A DNA stretch of 64,000 bases. It comes from DASZIT01 sp963819695. GTDB lineage: Bacteria > Actinomycetota > Acidimicrobiia > Acidimicrobiales > RAAP-2. Location of the stretch: contig CAWFXD010000002.1 of assembly GCA_963819695.1 (NCBI GenBank), forward strand, positions 682,001 through 746,000. Direction: 5' to 3'. The notes beneath the pieces were generated by a model. The model worked only from the letters and a program-made list of their open reading frames with translations. It was not told where the DNA came from and ran no database searches. Shown one piece after another: positions 9,611-20,086 of this stretch. The translations under genes were made by a program, and so were the position numbers. Position 1 is the first letter of the stretch, and each line of letters starts with the position of its first letter.

Positions 9611-11054
9611 TCAAGAACCGGCGGCCGGGTCCGGGTCGGGGCCGTCGATCTGCAACGACGGGAGGAGGGGGGAAAGGGTCCGGGCCCGGACGCATCCGGC
9701 CCACACCCCGAGCCCGTAGGCGACATCGTCGACGATGGAGGCCACCGACCACCGGACCGGGTCGAGACCCGGGCGCCGTTGCCACCACTCGACCAGCGGG
9801 GGGACCGCGGCCAGGGTCACCGCCGCCCGCCGGACCCGGCGTCCTCGCCTCCCGGGTCCCAGCCCGAGGGCGACCAGCGCCGGGCCCGCCACCACCGTGG
9901 CCGCCCGCCCCAGCCCGAACAGCGTCCAGGCCGTGCCCTGGGCGCTCCAGCGCAGGGCCAGGCCCGGCGGGATGTCCAGCCATCGGACCCGCCAGGCCAA
10001 ATTGACGCCGTAGAGGGCGGTGACCAGCGCGGATGTCCGCGGCCGGCCAGCCAGGAGGGCGAGGGCGGCCACCGCCGGCCAGGGCCGGAGGTACACCGGG
10101 GCCAGCCGGCCGGGGTGGCGCTGGGCCAGCGGACCCGCGGACGTCCCGTAGCGGAACCGTCGGCCGAGCAGGCCGGCCCAGGTCGCGGGGGCGTGGTGTC
10201 CGACCTCCACCGACGGCAGGTACCTCACCTCCCATCCGGCATCGACCAGGGACCAGACCAGGTCCACGTCCTCGCCGAACCGAAGGCCGGGATCGAACCC
10301 GTCGGCCACCGCCCGGCGGCGGACGACCAGCGCGGCGGTCGGCACGTACCTGACCCGCCGGTCGGGTCCCACCGCGCCCGGCTGGGGTCCCATGTCGAGG
10401 GGTGAGCGTCCCCGGTTGAATCGGTCACGGGAGGACCCGGAGGACCCGACCGGCCGGACACGGGGGGCAACCGCCCCGACCGCGGGGTCGTCGAGCATGC
10501 GCACCAGCGGGCCCAGCCAACCGGGGCCGGCCACGCAGTCACTGTCGAGGAAGGCGACCAACTCGGAGTCGACCTGGGCCAGGCCCTCGTTGCGGGCCGC
10601 GGCCGGGCCTCCGTTGACGCGGCGGACCCGTAACCGGGCACCGTGCCGGCGGCAGACCTCGGCCACCGGGCCCGGGTCCTGCGACCCGTCGTCCACCACC
10701 AGTACCGGAGTGTCGGGGCCCAGCGAGGTGAGGCACCGGTCGAGCAACTCGCTCCGGTCCCGAACCGGGATCACCACGGTGACGTCGGCGACCACCCCGG
10801 ACGTTCCGGTGGGGGGGACCGGATGGGCCATTCCCGCCTCCACCAACCGGCGGCCGAGCTGCCGTTGCGCCCCGGTCAGGGGGCCGCCGCCGGTGAGGGC
10901 GGCCAGCGCCGACCGTCCCGCCGTCGGCCAGCCTCAGGATCCTTCCCGGTTGTCCGCCGACCAGGATGGTGCCACCGGCCAAGGTCCTCACCGACGGGTC
11001 GAGGAGCAGGTGGAACCCGGCCGGCAGTTCGGACCCGGGAGCCGGCGGGCTCAA
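9611..11054 (-). CDS. mftF: Mycofactocin glycosyltransferase MftF
   Basis: A family-2 glycosyltransferase that adds glucose units (a beta-1,4-glucan) to the peptide-derived cofactor. The N-terminal MftF region reads LPAGFHLLLDPSVRTLAGGT. After a one-base slip near 10915 the frame joins ALAALTGGGPLTGAQRQLGR and the uninterrupted GT-A domain: VTVVIPVRDRSELLDRCL, DDGSQDPGPV, the DxD-like DSDCVAGPGW and FGEDVDLVWSLVDAGW. Hydrophobic C-terminal segments suggest membrane association. The start is probably TTG 11054, overlapping the SDR stop (TTGA). About 480 residues, usual for MftF. It is the last gene of the operon. Confidence 0.9.
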
Positions 11055-11836
11055 AGAGACAGTCCACCGTCCACCGGGACGACGGCGCCGGTGATGCCCC
11101 CGGTGTCGGGGCCGGCCAGCCAGACAATGGCCCGGGCCACCTCCTCGGGGGACAACAGCCGCTCGACCGGCACCTGGGCGGCGAACGACTCGGCGTCGGG
11201 CAGGCCGTAGAGCCGGGCGCTCTCGTCGAGCAGGGGGGTGGCCGTCGAGCCCGGGCTCACCCCGACCGCGGTCACCCCCGTCCCCCGGAGATCCACCGCC
11301 AGCCCTCTGACCAGGCCGGCCACTCCGGCCTTGGCCGCCCCGTAGGCGGCCAGCCCCGGCAGCCCCCGGGTGGCCGCCGCCGAGGCGACGGCGATGAACC
11401 GTCCTTCCCGGGGCGGCGGACGGCGGAGCAACGCGGGTATCCCGGCCCGGGCGGCGGTCAGCGGGCCGCCGAGGTCGGTGTCGATCACCGCCCGCAGCTC
11501 GGCCTCCGGCATCTCCCAGAGGGGCACCCCTCCGGCGATCACGCCGGCGACCGCGATGACCGCGTCGAGACCCCCGAAACTCTCCTCGGCTCGGGCCACC
11601 GCCGCCCTCATCTCCCCGGGGTCGCAGGTGTCGGCCCGGTGGGCGAGGACCTCCGCACTCCCGGTGGAGACCACCACCGCCCGGAGCTCTTCCTCGGTGC
11701 CGAGCCGGTAGGGGAGCCGGGGGTCGTCGGCGGCGCGGTCGACGGCCACCACCGACCATCCGGAGGCGGCCAGGGCCAGGACGGTGGCCGCCCCGATCCC
11801 CCGGGCCGCTCCGGTCACCAGTGCCACCCGGCTCAT
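11051..11836 (-). CDS. Mycofactocin-coupled SDR oxidoreductase
   Basis: A 261-residue classical short-chain dehydrogenase. The cofactor motif TGAARGIG lies at residues 9-16; the catalytic region shows VASAAATRGL then YGAAKAG (Tyr and Lys of YxxxK). The insertion after the first strands fits the mycofactocin-linked SDR subfamilies, in which NAD stays bound and is recycled by mycofactocin rather than exchanged. It sits between mftE and mftF, overlapping both by four bases (ATGA with mftE, TTGA with mftF), so it is made as part of the operon. The alcohol substrate is unknown. The frame is intact. Confidence 0.88.
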   Translation of the reverse strand: MSRVALVTGAARGIGAATVLALAASGWSVVAVDRAADDPRLPYRLGTEEELRAVVVSTGSAEVLAHRADTCDPGEMRAAVARAEESFGGLDAVIAVAGVIAGGVPLWEMPEAELRAVIDTDLGGPLTAARAGIPALLRRPPPREGRFIAVASAAATRGLPGLAAYGAAKAGVAGLVRGLAVDLRGTGVTAVGVSPGSTATPLLDESARLYGLPDAESFAAQVPVERLLSPEEVARAIVWLAGPDTGGITGAVVPVDGGLSL

Positions 11837-12536
11837 CGGGGTGCCTCCTCGCCGCCGGATCCGTCCACCGATCTGATCAGGTCGTCCACCGCGTCGGCCA
11901 GGAGCCGGTCCCCCTCTTCCCGGGTGGCCGAGGTCGGATCGCCGAGCACTCCGTTCGGGCTCACCGAGCGGACCCCTTCGGCCCGGAGCCGGGGGAGGAG
12001 CTCGGCCAGCGGCCGGGGGTCTCCGGGTTCCGCCACGGCCAGATGGACCCGGTCGGGATCGATGGCCAGCATCAGCGAGGTCTCGGTTCGACCGGCATGG
12101 GCGTCACCTTGCCACCGAGGCGTCCACCCGCGCACCTCCCGGCCTTCGGCGCGCAGTCGGGACACCGCCCGTTCCACCGGCGACGGAGTTCCCCCCGTGG
12201 GTGGAGACCATCACCACCCCGGCGAACGCCGCGCTGGCCGATCGGCCCAGCTCCACCAACAGCAGCTCGGTGGCGTCCCGGCCGATGGAGAGGGTCCCGG
12301 GGAACCCGTCGTGCTCCCCGCACGATCCGTAAGGGGAGAGGGGGGCGACGACGGCGTGCGGGAGCCGGAGGCCGATGGCGGGATGGGAGACGATGGCCAC
12401 CGCGATGTCGGTGTCGGTGGTGACCGGCAGGTGCGGACCGTGCTGCTCGGTGGATCCCACCGGGACCAGGAGGACCCCGCCCCGGCCCGGCGAGGTTCCC
12501 GACCTCCGGCCAGGCGAGCTCGGCCAGGACGGTCAC
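11833..12536 (-). CDS. mftE: Mycofactocin precursor peptide peptidase MftE (creatininase family)
   Basis: A metal-dependent amidohydrolase of the creatininase family. MftE cuts the MftC-modified MftA to release the modified C-terminal Val-Tyr core. From GTG 12536 it starts TVLAELAWPEVGNL. A slip near 12480 (GGGG run) leads to VLLVPVGSTEQHGPHLPVTT, with the Glu, His and Asp ligands of the family, then GVVMVSTHGGN. A second slip in the C6 run near 12192 leads to SPVERAVSRLRAEGREVRGW and DAHAGRTETSLML. About 234 residues after correction. Both neighbours overlap by 4 bases. A functional gene with sequence errors is more likely than a pseudogene. Confidence 0.88.
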
Positions 12537-13461
12537 CGCCCGGCCTCGGTCTCGGTCGGCCCATCGAGATAGCCGTGACGGTTCAGGAAGTCGAACAGGG
12601 CGTCGGCCGCCCGCGAGGCGTCGACCGGCCCGATCACGGTGGGCGGGTCATGGGCCACCAGCGCCCCGGTGAGGGCCAGCAGCCGCAGCCGCGGATCATC
12701 GCCCTCCGGCGGGGGGACCACCCGGGTTCGGGGCCGGAACGGTCGCACCGGGCCTTCCGCCGGCTGACCCGGTCCCGGACCGACGGGTCCGGGGCTGGGC
12801 CGGATGGCGGGGATGGCGGTGGGCTGGGCGGCCAGGGTGGCGGTCAGCGAAGCCCGGCGCAACCGGATCCCGGCCCCCTCCACCGAACAGACGGCCGGGC
12901 AGGCGACCCGGAGGCGCTCCCGCCAGCCCCCGTCCAGCCGTCGGTCGGCCACCAGGGTCAGCGGCTGATCCGAGGGGGCGAGGGCGACCAGACCCAGCGC
13001 CTGGGCCGCCCCCAGCTCATGGGCGAGAAACGCCGGCAACGCCCCGGTGCCGCGGTCGGCCGACCGGTCGCCGCACAACACCAGGGCCGGCCCGCCGTAC
13101 GGGCGGAGGGCGGCGGCGATGGCGATGGCCTCGGCCCGCTCGTCCGACCCCAGGCCCTCCGCGTAGCCCTGATCCGACGACGGGCCGTCGACCGCCACCC
13201 GGAGGGCGGTGGCGCCGAGCGGCCACGGCCTCCCGGAGCCACGGGTCGGCCGACGGCGGGGCGGCGGTGACCGACCACCACGTGGCCGGACCAGGCCCCG
13301 GCGATGCGAAAGGCATGCTCGAGGGCGGCGGCGTCGGCCGCCGACAGCCCGGCGCCCAGCTGGTCGCGGACGACGGCACCGGTCAGCGGATCGACCCGGG
13401 GCCGGAGGTCGCCGATCCGGAGGCAGGCGACCACCATCGGGCCGGAGCCGGGGTCAGCCAT
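12533..13461 (-). CDS. etfB: Electron transfer flavoprotein beta subunit, mycofactocin-associated
   Basis: The FixA/EtfB-type subunit that, with the alpha subunit, carries electrons between dehydrogenases and a quinone reductase. From ATG 13461 the N-terminus is ADPGSGPMVVACLRIGDLRP, with GLSAADAAALEHAFRIAG as expected early in EtfB. Slips near 13265 and 13220 pass through PSADPWLREAV and ATALRVAVDGPSSDQGYAEG to the open frame containing GPALVLCGDRSADRGTGALP, matching the nucleotide-binding region (CGxxSxDxxTGxxP) of EtfB. The tail (VIGPVDASRAADALFDFLN) matches EtfB C-termini. About 309 residues, longer than typical EtfB (about 260). It overlaps mftE (GTGA) and the ferredoxin gene. Confidence 0.8.
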
Positions 13462-13749
13462 GGTGGAAGACGACGCCCTGGCCGCCGTCGGGGTAGGTCC
13501 AGGCGATGGCGCCGTCGTGGTTGCAGACCATGTAGCAGGTCCCGCACTCGAAGCACTCCTCGTAGTTGAAGAGGATGCCTCCCTCCGACGGTGGGGGCGA
13601 ACAGGTTGGCCGGGCAGGCGGTGACGCAGGCCTGGGTGGTGCACGACCGGCAGACATCGCGAGTCGACCACGATGTGGGCCCGGGCGCCCGACCCGGAAC
13701 TCGACGGTGGCCATCCGGTCCTCGAAGGCGATGCCCCGCCAGGGGCCAC
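13454..13749 (-). CDS. fixX: FixX-like ferredoxin
   Basis: A small iron-sulfur protein of about 98 residues of the type paired with FixC/ETF-quinone oxidoreductases. The pieces, in three frames, are: APWRGIAFEDRMATVEFRV, then HIVVDSR, then CTTQACVTACPANLFAPT, then GGILFNYEECFECGTCYMVC, ending NHDGAIAWTYPDGGQG. The CxECGxC and CxxxCP patterns are those of FixX. I prefer GTG 13749 as the start (requires one extra C in a C4 run); ATG 13714 is the fallback. It lies 40 bases after the FixC-like gene, and its stop overlaps the ETF-beta start by 8 bases. Confidence 0.72.
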
Positions 13750-13789
13750 CCGTCCCCGGATTGGCTGCCGGGCGCTCCGGCCGGCCGGC

Positions 13790-15120
13790 TCACCCGAAGA
13801 TCCTCGCGGCCCGGGCGGCGTCGGCGGCCATCTGCCGGAGCTTGACCCCGTGCTTGGCCGCCGCCGCCCGGGTGATCCGGAGGCCCCCCCGCTTGGGGGT
13901 CGGGATTGGTCACGGTGAACATCCCCTCCACCAGGTCGCAGACCAGCCCCGGGTAGCGCTGCTGGATCCGCTCGGACAGGACCAGCCCCGGGGCCTTGCG
14001 CAGCCGTTTGTGGTCGGCCAGCACAAACTGGCCCTCGAGGTCGGCCCGGTAGGAGGCGAGCCCCACCGCGGAGCAGTCACCGGCGGCGATGGCCCGGTCG
14101 ATGGCCCGGCCGGCGGCCAACCCGGAGCCGATGGCGAAATTGACCCCTTCCAACCACAGCCCGGCGGCCAGGGTCATGGCGGCGGCGTCGCCGGCCACCA
14201 GCATCCCGTCGGTCGCCATCACCGGCATGGTGTCGTAGCCCCCTTCGGGGATCAGGTGGGCCGAGTACTCCCGCAGGGTGGCGTCCCGGAGGTAGGGAGC
14301 GATGGAGGGGTGGCCCTTGAGGTCGGCGATCAACTCCTCCGGCCGTACCTTGGCCTCGGCCAGGTGGGTCAGCGAGAGCACCACCCCGAGGCTCACGGTG
14401 TCGGCATTGGTGTAGAGGAACCCGCCCCCGGGAATCCCCCGGGTGCAGCCCAGCATCTCGATGTCGACACCCTCGTCCCCCCGGAGCCCGAACCGCTCGT
14501 CGATCACCGGGCGGGGGAGGTCCAGGACCTCTTTGACGCCGAGGGTGTGGTGGGAGGCCTCGGCCACCGGCATCAGCCCGGCTTCCTTGGCCAGGAACGA
14601 GTTGACCCCGTCGGCGGCCACCACCACCCTGGCCCACAGCTCTCCCTGCTCCCGATCGGTACGGACCCCGACGATCCGCCCGCCGGCGTCCCGCAACAGG
14701 TGGGTGGCGACGGTGGAGGTGACCAGCACCGCGCCGGCCTCCACCGCCTTGCCGGCCAGCCAGCTGTCGAAGCCGCGACCGAACGGTGGTCATCCCGTTG
14801 TAGGGGGCCTCCCCCCACGCCGTCGACCGGTAGTCGACCGACACCGACTGGGTGTCGGTCATCATCATGGTCGACCGTCGGACCACCCAGCGCTCGACCG
14901 GGACCTGCTCCCACCACCCGGGGACCACCTCGTCGAGGATCCGCCCGTAGACCACCCCGCCGTAGACGTTCTTGGAGCCGGGGAACGGCCCGCGCTCGAC
15001 CAGGACGACCGAACGGCCGGCCCGGGCCAAGGCCAGGGCGGCGGCCGAGCCGGCGGGTCCGGCACCGACCACCACCGCGTCGAACACCGGGGACCCCGGC
15101 GCGCCGCCGGTCCCGGTCAC
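13790..15120 (-). CDS. fixC: FixC-like FAD oxidoreductase (ETF-quinone oxidoreductase family)
   Basis: A flavoprotein related to FixC and the FAD domain of ETF:quinone oxidoreductase; it would accept electrons from ETF and pass them to quinone with the adjacent ferredoxin. The FAD-binding fold opens with FDAVVVGAGPAGSAAALALA and the typical SKNVYGGVVYGR follows. After a slip near 14785 the frame holds VVVAADGVNSFLAKEAGL, LPEGGYDTMPV-like sequence and the second FAD motif GMLVAGDAAAMT. A last slip near 13888 gives RITRAAAAKHGVKLRQM and ends ARIFG at 13790. About 443 residues, normal for FixC. The GTG start at 15120 overlaps the ETF-alpha stop. Confidence 0.84.
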
Positions 15121-16152
15121 GACCCGCCTCCCGCCGGGTCGGGGATGGCGCCGGCCGGGACGGCGATGCCGAACCGCCGGGCCAGCTCGGCCAGCAGCCC
15201 GGGACCGTCGGTGACCAGTCCGAGATCGGCCATCGCCGTCATCGGGCAGGAGGGGTCGGTGTTGACGCTGACCACATGGCGTGGGGCCCCGAGCCCGCCG
15301 ACGTGCTGGGTGGCCCCCGACACCCCGAAGGCGATGTACAGGTCGGGATCGACGGCCACCCCGGTGGTCCCGATCTGGCGCTCGTAGCCGATCCAGCCGG
15401 CGTCGGTGACCACCCGGGTGGCCCCGGCCGACGCCCCCATCGCCGCCGCCACCCGGACCAGGAGCTCGAAGGTGGCCCGGGCCCGCCGGTCGGAGGCATG
15501 CGAGGCCAGGCCGGCCCCGCCGGCCAGCACCCGGGTGGCATCGGCCAGGTCCATGGTGGCGGGGTCGGGCTTCAGCACCTCGATGACCTCGGGGTCAAGC
15601 GGAGGGCCGGACGCCCCCGCCGGCGCGGTCTCCGCCGGGGCGATGAGCTCCGGCTCCCAGGACGGCGGCCGGTCCACCGGGAGCACGGTGCGGCTCCCCG
15701 GCACCAGGGTGGCCACCGCCGGGCCGTCGACGGTCACCACCACCAGGATCCGGTCGTCGAGCCGGGACACCTCGGCCCGGACCCCGGCTCCGGCCGGACC
15801 CGTCCGGACACCGACAGAGACGGCGTGGGCGAGGAAGGGCACCCCGAGTCGGGCCGCCACCCGCGGGCCGAGATCCCGGCCGTCGGGGGAGGCGGGCATC
15901 ACCACCAGTGGCACCCCGGCCACCCGGGCGGCCACCACCCCGGACAGCGCCGCCGGCCGCAGCCCGGGACCCGTCTCGTCGCACCCGGCCCGCTCCGCGG
16001 CCCGCAACGACCGGGCCGCCTCCAGCGGTGCCGGAGCCGACCACCACCACCTGCCCCCCGGCTTCGGCCACCGCCTCGTCGGCCCCGACCGGCAGCCGAC
16101 CGTCGCGGGCCACCACCACCGCCACCGGTCGCCCGGGATCCAAACCGCTCAC
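15117..16152 (-). CDS. etfA: Electron transfer flavoprotein alpha subunit, mycofactocin-associated
   Basis: The FixB/EtfA-type subunit, which holds the redox FAD. From GTG 16152 it starts SGLDPGRPVAVVVARDGRL. A slip near 16035 joins VVVVGSG to APLEAARSLRAAERAGCDE. The C-terminal FAD domain is clear: ARATFELLVRVAAAMGASAG, VTDAGWIGYERQIGTTGVAV, DPDLYIAFGVSGATQHVGGL and VSVNTDPSCPM correspond to the ETF-alpha signature (QIGQTG, YIAxGISGAxQH, INxDxxAPI). About 345 residues. It is joined to its neighbours by 4-base overlaps at both ends (16149-16152 and 15117-15120), so the OYE, ETF and FixC proteins are translationally linked. Confidence 0.88.
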
Positions 16153-18125
16153 AGCGCCACCGCCGCCCGGTGGCCCTCGATGACCGCGGCGTGGGCCCGC
16201 CGGGGGGCCAGGCAGTCGCCCACCCGGTAGACGGGGAAGGCGGCGTCGCGCAGCTCCGACCACAAGGCGTCCTCGGGTTGCTGCTGGACGGCACAGCACC
16301 ACCCAGTCGCACCGGCGTTGCTGGTCGGTGCCGGTGGGGTGGTGCTGCAGGGTGAGCTCGACGCCACCGGGATGGGAGCCTTCCTCGATGGGTCCGGCCC
16401 CCATCGGGACCAGGTCGACGCTCTGGGTGATCCCCTTGGCGTGGGCCTTCACGTTCCAGGTCTCCATGTCCAGGGTGATGCCCAGGTCCTGGCCGACGAC
16501 CATGGCGTTGGAGACGATCTCCACCCTGCAGCCCCGGTCGGCCAGCAACTCGGCGGTGGAGGTGGCCTGGTGGAACCCGAGCTCGTCGACCACCACCACC
16601 TCCCCGTCGGGGGAGACCCGGCCCTCGAGCACGTCGCGGACGTCGACCACCCGGGGATGGTCGGCGGCCCACCAGGGCCGGGACGGGCGAGCGCCGGTGG
16701 CCAGGATCACCGCGTCGGGTTGTTCGGTCCGGATGGCGACGGCGTCGGCCTCGGCGCCGGTCCGGATGTCGACCCCGGCCCGGCGGGCGTTGACGATGAG
16801 GTTGCGGGCGATGTCGAGGAATTCGGCCCGGCTGGGCACGGTGGCCGCCACCTGCACCTGGCCGCCGAGGCGGTCCTGCCGTTCGAAGAGGACGACCCGG
16901 TGGCCGCGTTCGGCGGCGGTGACCGCCGCCTGCAGCCCACCCGGGCCCCCGCCCACCACCACCACTTTCTTCCGACGGTGCGGGACGGGGAGCGGTACCG
17001 CCTCCCGGCCGGTGCGGGGGCTCTCGATGCAACCGAGCCACCGGTTGAGGCCCATCCGGCCGACGCACTCCTGGTTGCAGGACAGGCAGGTCCGGATGTC
17101 GGTGGCGTGGCCGGACCGGGCCTTGGCCGCGAAGTCGGGGTCGGCGATCTGGCCCCGGACCACCCCGACCAGGTCGCACTGGCCCTCGTCGAGGGCCCGG
17201 TCGGCCTGCCGCGGGTCCTTGAAGCGACCGACCCCGACCACCGGGAGGCCCACCGCCTGGCGGATGGCGCTGGGGATGAACATGGCGTACCCCGGCGGGA
17301 CCTGCATGCTGGCCTCGATCATGAACAAGGTGGCGGTGGCCACCCCGATCGAGGTGTTGATGTAGTCGACCCGGCCGCCGGCATCCACCATCTTGGCCAC
17401 CGCCACCGCGTCGTCGATGCCGGTGCCCCCCTCGATGAGCTCGTCCCCGCAGAGGCGGACGCCGAGGGCCCGGTCGGTGCCGATCGCCTCGCGCACCGCG
17501 TCGACGATCTCCAGCAGGAGGCGGGCCCGGTTCTCCAGCGGCCCCCCGTAGCCGTCGGTCCGGCGGTTGGTGGCCGGGGAGAGGAATCCCCGCACGATGG
17601 ACGAGTGGGAGCACTGGAGCTCGATGCCGTCGAAGCCGCCGGCGATGCAGCGTTCGGCCACCTGCCGCGTAGCCGGCCACGATCTCGGCGATCTCGAAGC
17701 GCTCGACCGCCTTCGGCACCTCCCGGAACAGCGGGTCGGGCACCGGGCTGGGGGCCCACACCGGCAGCCGGCTGTACATGCTCGACGCCTGGCCGCCGTT
17801 GTGGTTGATCTGGGCGAAGATCGGGACGTCGTGGGCGTGCACCGCCTCGGTGATGCGCCGGTAGCCGGGGAGGACCGCCGGGTTGAAGCCGTGGATCAGC
17901 TTCTCGTACGGCCAGTCGGTGACGTGGGTGGAGTGCTCCTCGGTGATGATCAGGCCGCTCCCGCCCGCCGCCCGGGCGGCGTAGTAGGCGGCATGCTGCT
18001 CGGTGGGCAGGCCCGCCGGCGGCGTAGTTGGTCAGGTGGGCGGAGAACACGATCCGGTTGCGGACGGTCACCGGCCCGATCCGGAGCGGGGTGAACAGCT
18101 GGCGGTAGTGGCTGCCGGCGCTCAT
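16149..18125 (-). CDS. Mycofactocin-system OYE/FadH-family oxidoreductase (second copy)
   Basis: A 2,4-dienoyl-CoA reductase-like flavoenzyme: an FMN TIM barrel, a 4Fe-4S site and a C-terminal FAD/NAD domain, about 658 residues. From ATG 18125: SAGSHYRQLFTPLRIGPVTV and NRIVFSAHLTNYAAGG. Slips near 18010 and 17668 lead through IFAQINHNGGQASSMYS to FDGIELQCSHSSIVRGFLSP and NRRTDGYGGPLENRARLL. The iron-sulfur site is CLSCNQECVGRMGLNRWLGC (CxxCxxxC plus distal Cys), followed by VVVVGGGPGGLQAAVTAAER. A last slip near 16290 leads to the end VYRVGDCLAPRRAHAAVIEG. Together with the preceding gene it resembles the pair of mycofactocin OYE families. The substrate is not known. Confidence 0.85.
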
Positions 18126-20083
18126 CGGACGACCGGCCCGGCAGGCCGCTCCCGCGCCGATCTCCAGGGCCCGGCGCCGCCCTTCCAGGACGGCCTCGAG
18201 GATGGTGCGGGGGGCCACGCAGTCACCGGCCCGCGGGGTGCCCGGCCGGGCCTGGTACAGCGATTCCTCCGCCAGCCGGTGGCCGCAGTCGACGATGACC
18301 GCGGCGTCGATCTCCCGACGGTCGCCGGTCCAGACGTCGTCGAGCTGGACCCGGCCTCCCTTGGCGGCGCGGAGGATGGCCCGCAGCTCGCGCCGGACCC
18401 CGGCCCGCTGCAGCCGGGTATTGGCGTCGGCCAGGTCCCCGCTGAGGGCCAGCATCGTGCCGGCGATCGGGTCGGGGGTGACGATGGCCACCCGGCGTCC
18501 CTCGCCGGCCAGCCATTCCGCCACCCCGACCCCGATGGGCCCTCCCACCGGATCGTGGACCACCACCGGGCCGTCGGGGACCCGGGCCGGGCCACCGGCC
18601 AGTGCGGTGAGCCCGTCGACGACGGTGACGGTCCCGTCGACGGGAACATCGACCGGCCGCGGCCGGGAGCCGGTGGCGATCACCACCGACCGGCCGCGAG
18701 GCGACGGCGGCATCGAGATCGGCCGGGGTGACCTCGGTGCCGAGCTCCACCTCGACCCCCGCGGCCCGGCACTCGGACTCCAGCCACCCGGCCAAGTCGG
18801 CCATGCGGGCCCGCCCCGGGCCCACCGACGCGGCGGTCGGCCACCCCGCCCAGTTGCGGGCCACGCTCCACCAGCCGCACCCGGTGGCCGCGTCCGGCCA
18901 GCACCCGGGCGCACTCGAGGCCGGCGACGCCGCCCCCCACCACCAGGACCTGGTGAACCGCCGGGTCGGTGCCTTCGGGGTCCGGATCGGTGGTCTCGTG
19001 ACCGCTGCGGGGCTCGCCCACGCAGCTGACGATCGGGTTGCGGTTGTCCCGGACCTGGCAGGCCTGGTTGCAGAGAATGCACGGCCGGATCCGATGGGCG
19101 GCGCCGTCCCGGACCCGGGAGACCAGTCGCGGGTCGGCGATCTGGGCCCGGGTCATCTCCACCAGGTCGGCGGTGCCGTCGTCCAGCGCCGCCTGGGCCG
19201 CCCCGGGGTCGATCACGCTTCCCTGCAGCACCACCGGCACCCGGGCGCCGGCCGCGTCCCGCATCCGCCGGCAGAGGTCGGCGTTGAAGGTCGGCGGCGC
19301 GTGGGCGTCGGGCCGGTAGGCGGCCACCGAGAAGGGGCCGCCCCGCACCACCACCAGCATGTCCACCTGGCCGGCGAGGGCGGCGACCTGATCGGCGGCC
19401 TGGTCGGGGGTGATCCCCGCCCACGGGGCCAGCTCGTCGCAGCACAGCCGGACCGAGACCAGATGGTCCGGGCCGATGGCCCGGCGGACGCCGGCCACCA
19501 CCTCGGTGGTGAGCCGGAGCTTGTCGGCCCCGTAGTCGTCGGCCCGCAGATTGGTGAGCCCGGAGTGGAACTGCCGTAACAGGGAGATGGGCCCGATGTC
19601 GATCTCCACCCCGTCGAGGCCGGCGTCGGCGGCCAGTCGGGCCGCCCCGGCGAAGCCGTCCACCAGTTGGTCGATCTCCGTCTGCTCCATCTCCATCGGC
19701 ATCTCCCGATTGATGGCGTCGGCCACCCGCGAGGGGGCCCACATCACCGACTGGGAGTAGGCGCTGGAGCCCTGGCCGCCGGCATGCCCGAGCCCGGCCA
19801 GCACCAGGGTCCCGTACGGCCGGCACCCGGCGGCCACCGCCGCCCATCCCGGCCCGCAGTCACCGGCCAGCGGCGCCCGCTCATAGGGCCAGTCCGACGG
19901 GTGCACCGAGGCGGTCTCGGTCACGATGATCCCGCTGCCTCCGGCCGCCCGGGCCTGGTAGTAGGCCAGGTGACGTTGGCTGATCCGGCGATCGTCGCCC
20001 AGATTGGTCTCGTGGGGGCCGAAGATCACCCTCGAGGGTGCCGTCCTTCCGGCCACGGAGATGGCGTCGACCAGGCTGGACAC
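18122..20083 (-). CDS. Mycofactocin-system OYE/FadH-family oxidoreductase (first copy)
   Basis: A second FMN/4Fe-4S/FAD enzyme of the same architecture, about 653 residues, beginning at GTG 20083 three bases after mftC. The barrel shows RVIFGPHETNLGDDRRISQR, ARAAGGSGIIVTETASVHPS and DGVEIDIGPISLLRQFHSGL. The iron-sulfur site is CILCNQACQVRDNRNPIVSC; the FAD fold is VLVVGGGVAGLECARVLAGR. Slips near 18850 and 18700 connect to MADLAGWLESECRAAGVEVE and VVIATGSRPRPVDVPVDGTV. Near the end the frame as given runs straight into the next gene without a stop; reaching the TGA at 18122 needs one more slip near 18150. It occupies the place mftD holds in mycobacterial clusters. Confidence 0.84.
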
Positions 20084-20086
20084 CGG

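Noticed and set aside
10643..13270. 875-residue plus-strand open frame
   Set aside because: It is antisense to mftF, the SDR, mftE and etfB, is rich in Gly, Arg, Pro and His, and has no motifs; a GC-bias shadow.
13566..16355. 929-residue plus-strand open frame
   Set aside because: Antisense shadow over the ferredoxin, FixC and ETF-alpha genes; low-complexity composition and no domain.
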